This document shows, in pieces, positions 33,491 to 36,011 of a DNA stretch of 36,011 nt. Origin of the DNA: JAUVXY01 sp964392345 (GTDB lineage Bacteria > Actinomycetota > Humimicrobiia > Humimicrobiales > Humimicrobiaceae). Made by a program: the position numbers and the translations under genes. The stretch is taken from positions 1-36,011 of the forward strand of contig CAYMPQ010000012.1 in NCBI GenBank assembly GCA_964392345.1, given 5' to 3'. The notes below the pieces were generated by a model. That model was not told where the DNA came from. It saw nothing but the letters and a program-made list of their open reading frames with translations, and made no database searches. Positions within the stretch are counted from its first letter, which is position 1, and the number at the start of each line of letters is the position of its first letter.

Positions 33491-34156
33491 ATGACACTTC
33501 AGCCTTTTACAAGTAATTTCAAAGATAACAGTACGGAAGCAGGATTTCAGTTTACATTTTTTTGCGACCTTTGCCGTGAAGGTTACAAGACTAACTTTAT
33601 CGGATCCAAAACCTATAAAAAAGGTAGACTTTTTAAAGGACTTGGAAGCCTGATTAGCACTGGTGCCCAGATAGCAGGAAAATATAATATAGGACACGGG
33701 ATAGAGAGGGGTGCTGATGTAATTAGCGAAAAATTTACTGGTATGTCTCCGCAATGGCACAAAGAGCACGAAGCTGCTTTCGAAATTGCTCAGAATGAAG
33801 CAAAACAGCATTTTCACCGTTGCCCAAAATGTAAAAAATATGTTTGCGAAAATGATTGGAACGAACAGGAAGGCTTATGTGTTGACGATGCACCACGTGT
33901 AAATGTTGAAGTAGCTGCTGCTAAAGCAGAAAAAATGGTATCAGATATAAAAGAAAAAGCAGCGGGAACACAGGTCTTTACAGGAGAGATAGAAAGCAAA
34001 CAGACGATTTGCCCGCAGTGTGGAAAGCCAGCTGGTGAAGGCAAGTTTTGCAACAACTGTGGTGCTAATCTCAGTCTGGCTAAATGCCCAAAATGCGGAG
34101 CACAAAGCACAGCAGAAGCTATGTTTTGCGGTGAGTGCGGAACGAGGCTTAAATAA
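33491..34156 (+). CDS. Zinc-ribbon protein with a glycine-rich middle segment
   Basis: A 221-residue protein. It starts with a conserved-looking domain (DNSTEAGFQFTFFCDLCREG), then a glycine/hydrophobic segment (FKGLGSLISTGAQIAGKYNI, residues about 45-75) that could be an amphipathic membrane- or protein-binding stretch, then FHRCPKCKKYVCENDWNEQE with GLCVDD, where the last expected CxxC pair has decayed to CVDD. The C-terminus has two clear zinc ribbons (CPQCGK...CNNCGA and CPKCGA...CGECGT). I know similar proteins only as uncharacterised zinc-ribbon proteins. GAGGAG before the ATG is a good ribosome binding site. Last gene of the three-gene cassette. Confidence 0.82.
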   Translation: MTLQPFTSNFKDNSTEAGFQFTFFCDLCREGYKTNFIGSKTYKKGRLFKGLGSLISTGAQIAGKYNIGHGIERGADVISEKFTGMSPQWHKEHEAAFEIAQNEAKQHFHRCPKCKKYVCENDWNEQEGLCVDDAPRVNVEVAAAKAEKMVSDIKEKAAGTQVFTGEIESKQTICPQCGKPAGEGKFCNNCGANLSLAKCPKCGAQSTAEAMFCGECGTRLK

Positions 34157-34189
34157 ATAAAATAGTGCTGTAATAATTGGAGCAATGGA

Positions 34190-34240
34190 CGGCCTAGTGT
34201 TTTTTATAATCTAAAAATGTACCACTTATTAATAATTAAT
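34190..34240 (-). other. Possible right end of an IS21-family remnant
   Basis: Downstream of the istB remnant on the minus strand lies AATAAGTGGTACATTTTTAG (34230-34211) followed by an A-rich run. TGGTACATTTTT-like repeats are typical between istB and the right end of IS21-family elements, from memory of the family. No intact terminal repeat or target duplication is visible, so the exact end cannot be set. Confidence 0.35.
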
Positions 34241-34270
34241 GCTGTCTCTTCAACCATTCCTAAGTCTATT

Positions 34271-34411
34271 TCATCCGGTAAGATGGTTAATTGCATTAAC
34301 AATATATGACCTGTGTATCAGTCTACCAATTATGGCCACAGTCATAACTGGACCAGAAAATATTTCATTACACATATCAAAAGATAGGTTAATGATAATA
34401 GTGAAAATCGG
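34271..34411 (-). pseudogene. istB: Remnant of IstB, the IS21-family transposition helper ATPase (C-terminal part)
   Basis: On the minus strand this stretch encodes FTIIIINLSFDMCNEIFSGP followed by VMTVAIIGRLIHRSYIVNA and a stop at 34271. It aligns with the end of IstB, whose family pattern is STIITTNLxFxEWxEIFGDPVMTxAILDRLIHHSYIVNA. The arginine-finger-like DRL has become GRL, the tail GESYRLK is lost, and the whole ATPase core and istA are missing. Upstream the frame runs into the 30-bp repeat. It is a dead, internally deleted insertion sequence. Confidence 0.65.
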
Positions 34412-34439
34412 TTCCCCGGGCTGGTCGATGTTGATAACA
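34410..34439 (+). repeat. 30-bp repeat, copy A
   Basis: The first copy of a 30-bp sequence that matches 27 of 30 bases with copy B at 35871-35900, in the same orientation. Read on the minus strand it begins TGTTATCAACATCGACCAGC, a TGT...TGACC-like end resembling IS21-family termini. It directly precedes the istB remnant. Together with copy B it brackets the DUF4143 ATPase gene. Confidence 0.7.
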
Positions 34440-34491
34440 AATCATAGGATCTAAATAATTTACTTAAGGGAATTAGTAAAAAGGTTTTAAT

Positions 34492-34538
34492 TATAGTAAA
34501 TTATACTTGACTATAATATTTATTTATAATAAACTATA
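34492..34538 (+). promoter_or_regulatory. Paired AT-rich palindromes with promoter-like boxes upstream of the ATPase gene
   Basis: TATAGTAAATTATA (34492-34505) and TATAATAAACTATA (34525-34538) form an inverted pair, each half also nearly self-complementary. Between them lie TTGACT (34507-34512) and TATAAT (34512-34517). The layout suits an operator around a promoter, possibly for self-regulation of the ATPase gene that starts at 34568. Boxes do not give one unambiguous 17-bp promoter. Confidence 0.4.
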
Positions 34539-34567
34539 CTTAATTTAAATTAGAAAAGGACTGTATT

Positions 34568-35860
34568 ATGAATACCCAACAAATTATAAGAATAATAGAT
34601 TTCTGGCAAAAAACTATAGAAAAAGATAAATTGAAAGATAGATCACTTGTAGAAACTTTAAACTATAAAAGTAAAGAAATAATTGACCTTATTGGTCCAA
34701 GAAGAAGCGGAAAGTCTTCTATTTTAAAATTAATTATTAAGCATCTGAATTTAAAAAATAATTATTTGTTTATAAATTTTGAAGATCCTTTTTTTATTGA
34801 AAATAACAGTCCCCATATTATAGAAGAATTCATTTCAGTTTTTAAAGAATATTTTTCTCCCAGATTAGAATATCTTTTTCTTGATGAAATTCAAGAAATT
34901 AATCAATGGGAAAGAGCAGTACGCAAACTAAGAGACAGTGGGGAGTTTAAAATATTTATTACTGGTTCATCTTCTAAACTTTTAAGTGGAGAGATGTCAA
35001 CCCTCCTGACTGGAAGACACCTATCCTATAAAGTTTTTCCTCTTTCTTTTAGTGAATTTTTAAATTTTAAAAATGTAAACATAAAACACAAGAAAGATAT
35101 TGTTTTAAACCAAAAAGCTATTGCTAAGTATTTTTACAAATACATGAATACCGGAAGTTTTCCAGAAGTTGTTTTAACTGAAAATTCTGAACTGGTTAAA
35201 AATTATTTTTATGATATTCTGCAAAAAGATATTGTTATGCGATATAACATAAGAGAAAAAGAAATTTTAGAAAAAATAGCTATCTATTCTTTAAGTAACT
35301 CAAGTAAAATTATGTCAATTGAATCATTAAAAAAAACTTTTGGTATTTCTTTTGCCCTTACTTCTTCTTATATTAGTTATCTAAAAAATTCTTTTTTAAT
35401 CTTTGAACTTCCTCAATTTTCATATTCACTAAAAAAACAGCAGAGATCACTAAAAAAAATATACTCAATTGATAGTGGTCTTGCCAATGCTGTATCTTTT
35501 AGATTTTCTAAAGATAGTGGCAGGATACTGGAAAATATAGTATTTCTGCATCTTAAAATTACAGGAAAAGAAATTTATTATTATAGAACTAAAAATAATT
35601 TAGAAGTTGATTTTATTATAAAAGAAGGAACTGAAGAAAAAGAACTGATACAAGTTTCATGGAATTTAGATGACAAAAAAACCAGAGAAAGAGAGATAAA
35701 GAGTTTGCTTTCTGCTATGAATGAATTATCAATATCAAAAGGACTAATACTAACAGATGACGAAGAAGAAGTAATAATAATTGGACAGAAAACAATAATT
35801 GTTAAGCCAACCTATAAATGGTTACTGGAAACAATTTCCTCTAAAAAAAGTGATTACTAA
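34568..35860 (+). CDS. AAA-like ATPase with a DUF4143 C-terminal domain
   Basis: A 430-residue protein. The N-terminal ATPase has Walker A GPRRSGKSS (43-51), Walker B EYLFLDEIQE (101-110) and ITGSSSKLLSGE with TGRH (sensor and arginine). A winged-helix-like middle (FGISFALTSSYISYLKNSF) leads to DUF4143, which ends in a nuclease-fold-like motif: YYRTKNNLEVDFII, then ELIQVSW. The family is widespread, mobile and of unknown function; roles in toxin-antitoxin or defence contexts have been suggested. AAAGGA precedes the ATG. The gene is alone, is strongly AT-rich like its flanks, and lies between two copies of a 30-bp repeat beside an IS21 remnant, which suggests horizontal gain. Confidence 0.9.
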   Translation: MNTQQIIRIIDFWQKTIEKDKLKDRSLVETLNYKSKEIIDLIGPRRSGKSSILKLIIKHLNLKNNYLFINFEDPFFIENNSPHIIEEFISVFKEYFSPRLEYLFLDEIQEINQWERAVRKLRDSGEFKIFITGSSSKLLSGEMSTLLTGRHLSYKVFPLSFSEFLNFKNVNIKHKKDIVLNQKAIAKYFYKYMNTGSFPEVVLTENSELVKNYFYDILQKDIVMRYNIREKEILEKIAIYSLSNSSKIMSIESLKKTFGISFALTSSYISYLKNSFLIFELPQFSYSLKKQQRSLKKIYSIDSGLANAVSFRFSKDSGRILENIVFLHLKITGKEIYYYRTKNNLEVDFIIKEGTEEKELIQVSWNLDDKKTREREIKSLLSAMNELSISKGLILTDDEEEVIIIGQKTIIVKPTYKWLLETISSKKSDY

Positions 35861-35870
35861 CTACTAATCT

Positions 35871-35900
35871 GGCTCCCCGGACTGGTCAATGTTGATAACA
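35871..35900 (+). repeat. 30-bp repeat, copy B
   Basis: The second copy of the repeat, same orientation as copy A, with three transitions over 30 bases and no similarity beyond the edges. It begins 10 bp after the ATPase stop codon. On the minus strand it reads TGTTATCAACATTGACCAGT at its start. No istB-like sequence follows this copy. Confidence 0.7.
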
Positions 35901-35940
35901 TTTAAAAAGGGGTTTTTCGAATATACAAAAGTTATAATTT

Positions 35941-36011
35941 CTATCTGCCACAGCACTTCTTATATTTCTTCCCGCTGCCGCAGGGACAGGGATCATTTCT
36001 TCCCACCTTTT
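35941..36011 (-). CDS. SEC-C motif protein, probably the C-terminus of SecA (partial)
   Basis: Only the last 22 codons are in the window; the gene continues beyond the right edge. They encode KVGRNDPCPCGSGKKYKKCC, then GR and TAG at 35941. CPCGSGKKYKKCC is the zinc-binding SEC-C motif that ends most SecA proteins, where it contacts SecB and ribosomes. The same motif occurs in YecA/SEC-C proteins, so SecA is likely but not proven by this fragment. Confidence 0.75.
   Translation of the reverse strand, partial: KVGRNDPCPCGSGKKYKKCCGR

Noticed and set aside
34239..34454. 71-codon plus-strand frame over the IS remnant
   Set aside because: It is antisense to the istB remnant and runs through the 30-bp repeat; there is no ribosome binding site and no protein-like pattern.
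35897..35917. Terminator-like AAAAAGGGGTTTTT after the ATPase gene
   Set aside because: The stem would be five A-U pairs around a four-base loop, too weak for an intrinsic terminator.

Overview
The window comes from an AT-rich bacterial genome with Gram-positive-type gene content: McsA-McsB-ClpC protein quality control, the c-di-AMP synthase DisA, a YacP-type RNase, a DUF2232 protein between rpsR and rplI, a DegV protein and a GerMN lipoprotein. It reads like an anaerobic Firmicutes relative or another low-GC Terrabacteria lineage (for example Atribacterota or a low-GC actinobacterial class), probably from a metagenome assembly, because exactly 100 N bases (26098-26197) join two contigs. Lineage is inference. 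I see no rRNA, tRNA or CRISPR array.

Layout. (1) 1-3191, plus strand: a DUF5752 gene and a TreT-like glycosyltransferase, then a 318-bp gene graveyard (tails of a RelE-type toxin and a biotin carboxylase), then degV. (2) 3192-26017, minus strand: a long housekeeping block. In transcription order: rpsF-ssb-rpsR-DUF2232-rplI-dnaB-purA-purD-purE; then greA-lysS behind a consensus promoter; then mcsA-mcsB-clpC-disA-ispD-ispF-gltX-cysE-cysS-(36-codon ORF)-rlmB-yacP and a secreted nuclease. This covers translation, replication, purine and isoprenoid synthesis, cysteine supply and charging, and stress proteolysis. ctsR, the usual repressor gene of the clpC operon, is not at its usual place. (3) 26200-29561, minus strand: pncA, pncB, a histidine phosphatase and mscS, a small NAD-salvage and membrane-stress group. 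(4) 29843-34156, plus strand: a GerMN lipoprotein, an orphan 2-hydroxyacyl-CoA dehydratase D-component protein, and a tight three-gene cassette of unknown function (a 483-residue protein with a PH-like segment, a 109-residue protein made of four zinc ribbons, and a 221-residue zinc-ribbon protein). (5) 34157-36011: remnant of an IS21-family element (istB tail), a DUF4143 ATPase gene lying between two copies of a 30-bp repeat, and on the minus strand the last codons of a SEC-C protein, probably secA.

The best candidate for an undescribed system is the three-gene zinc-ribbon cassette at 31691-34156. The best evidence of recent genome flux is the IS21 remnant with the repeat-bounded ATPase next to it. 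Other points to check are a serine in place of the HIGH-motif histidine of CysRS, a 36-codon ORF between cysS and rlmB, a strong hairpin at the start of the rpsF leader, and a possible leaderless start for disA.
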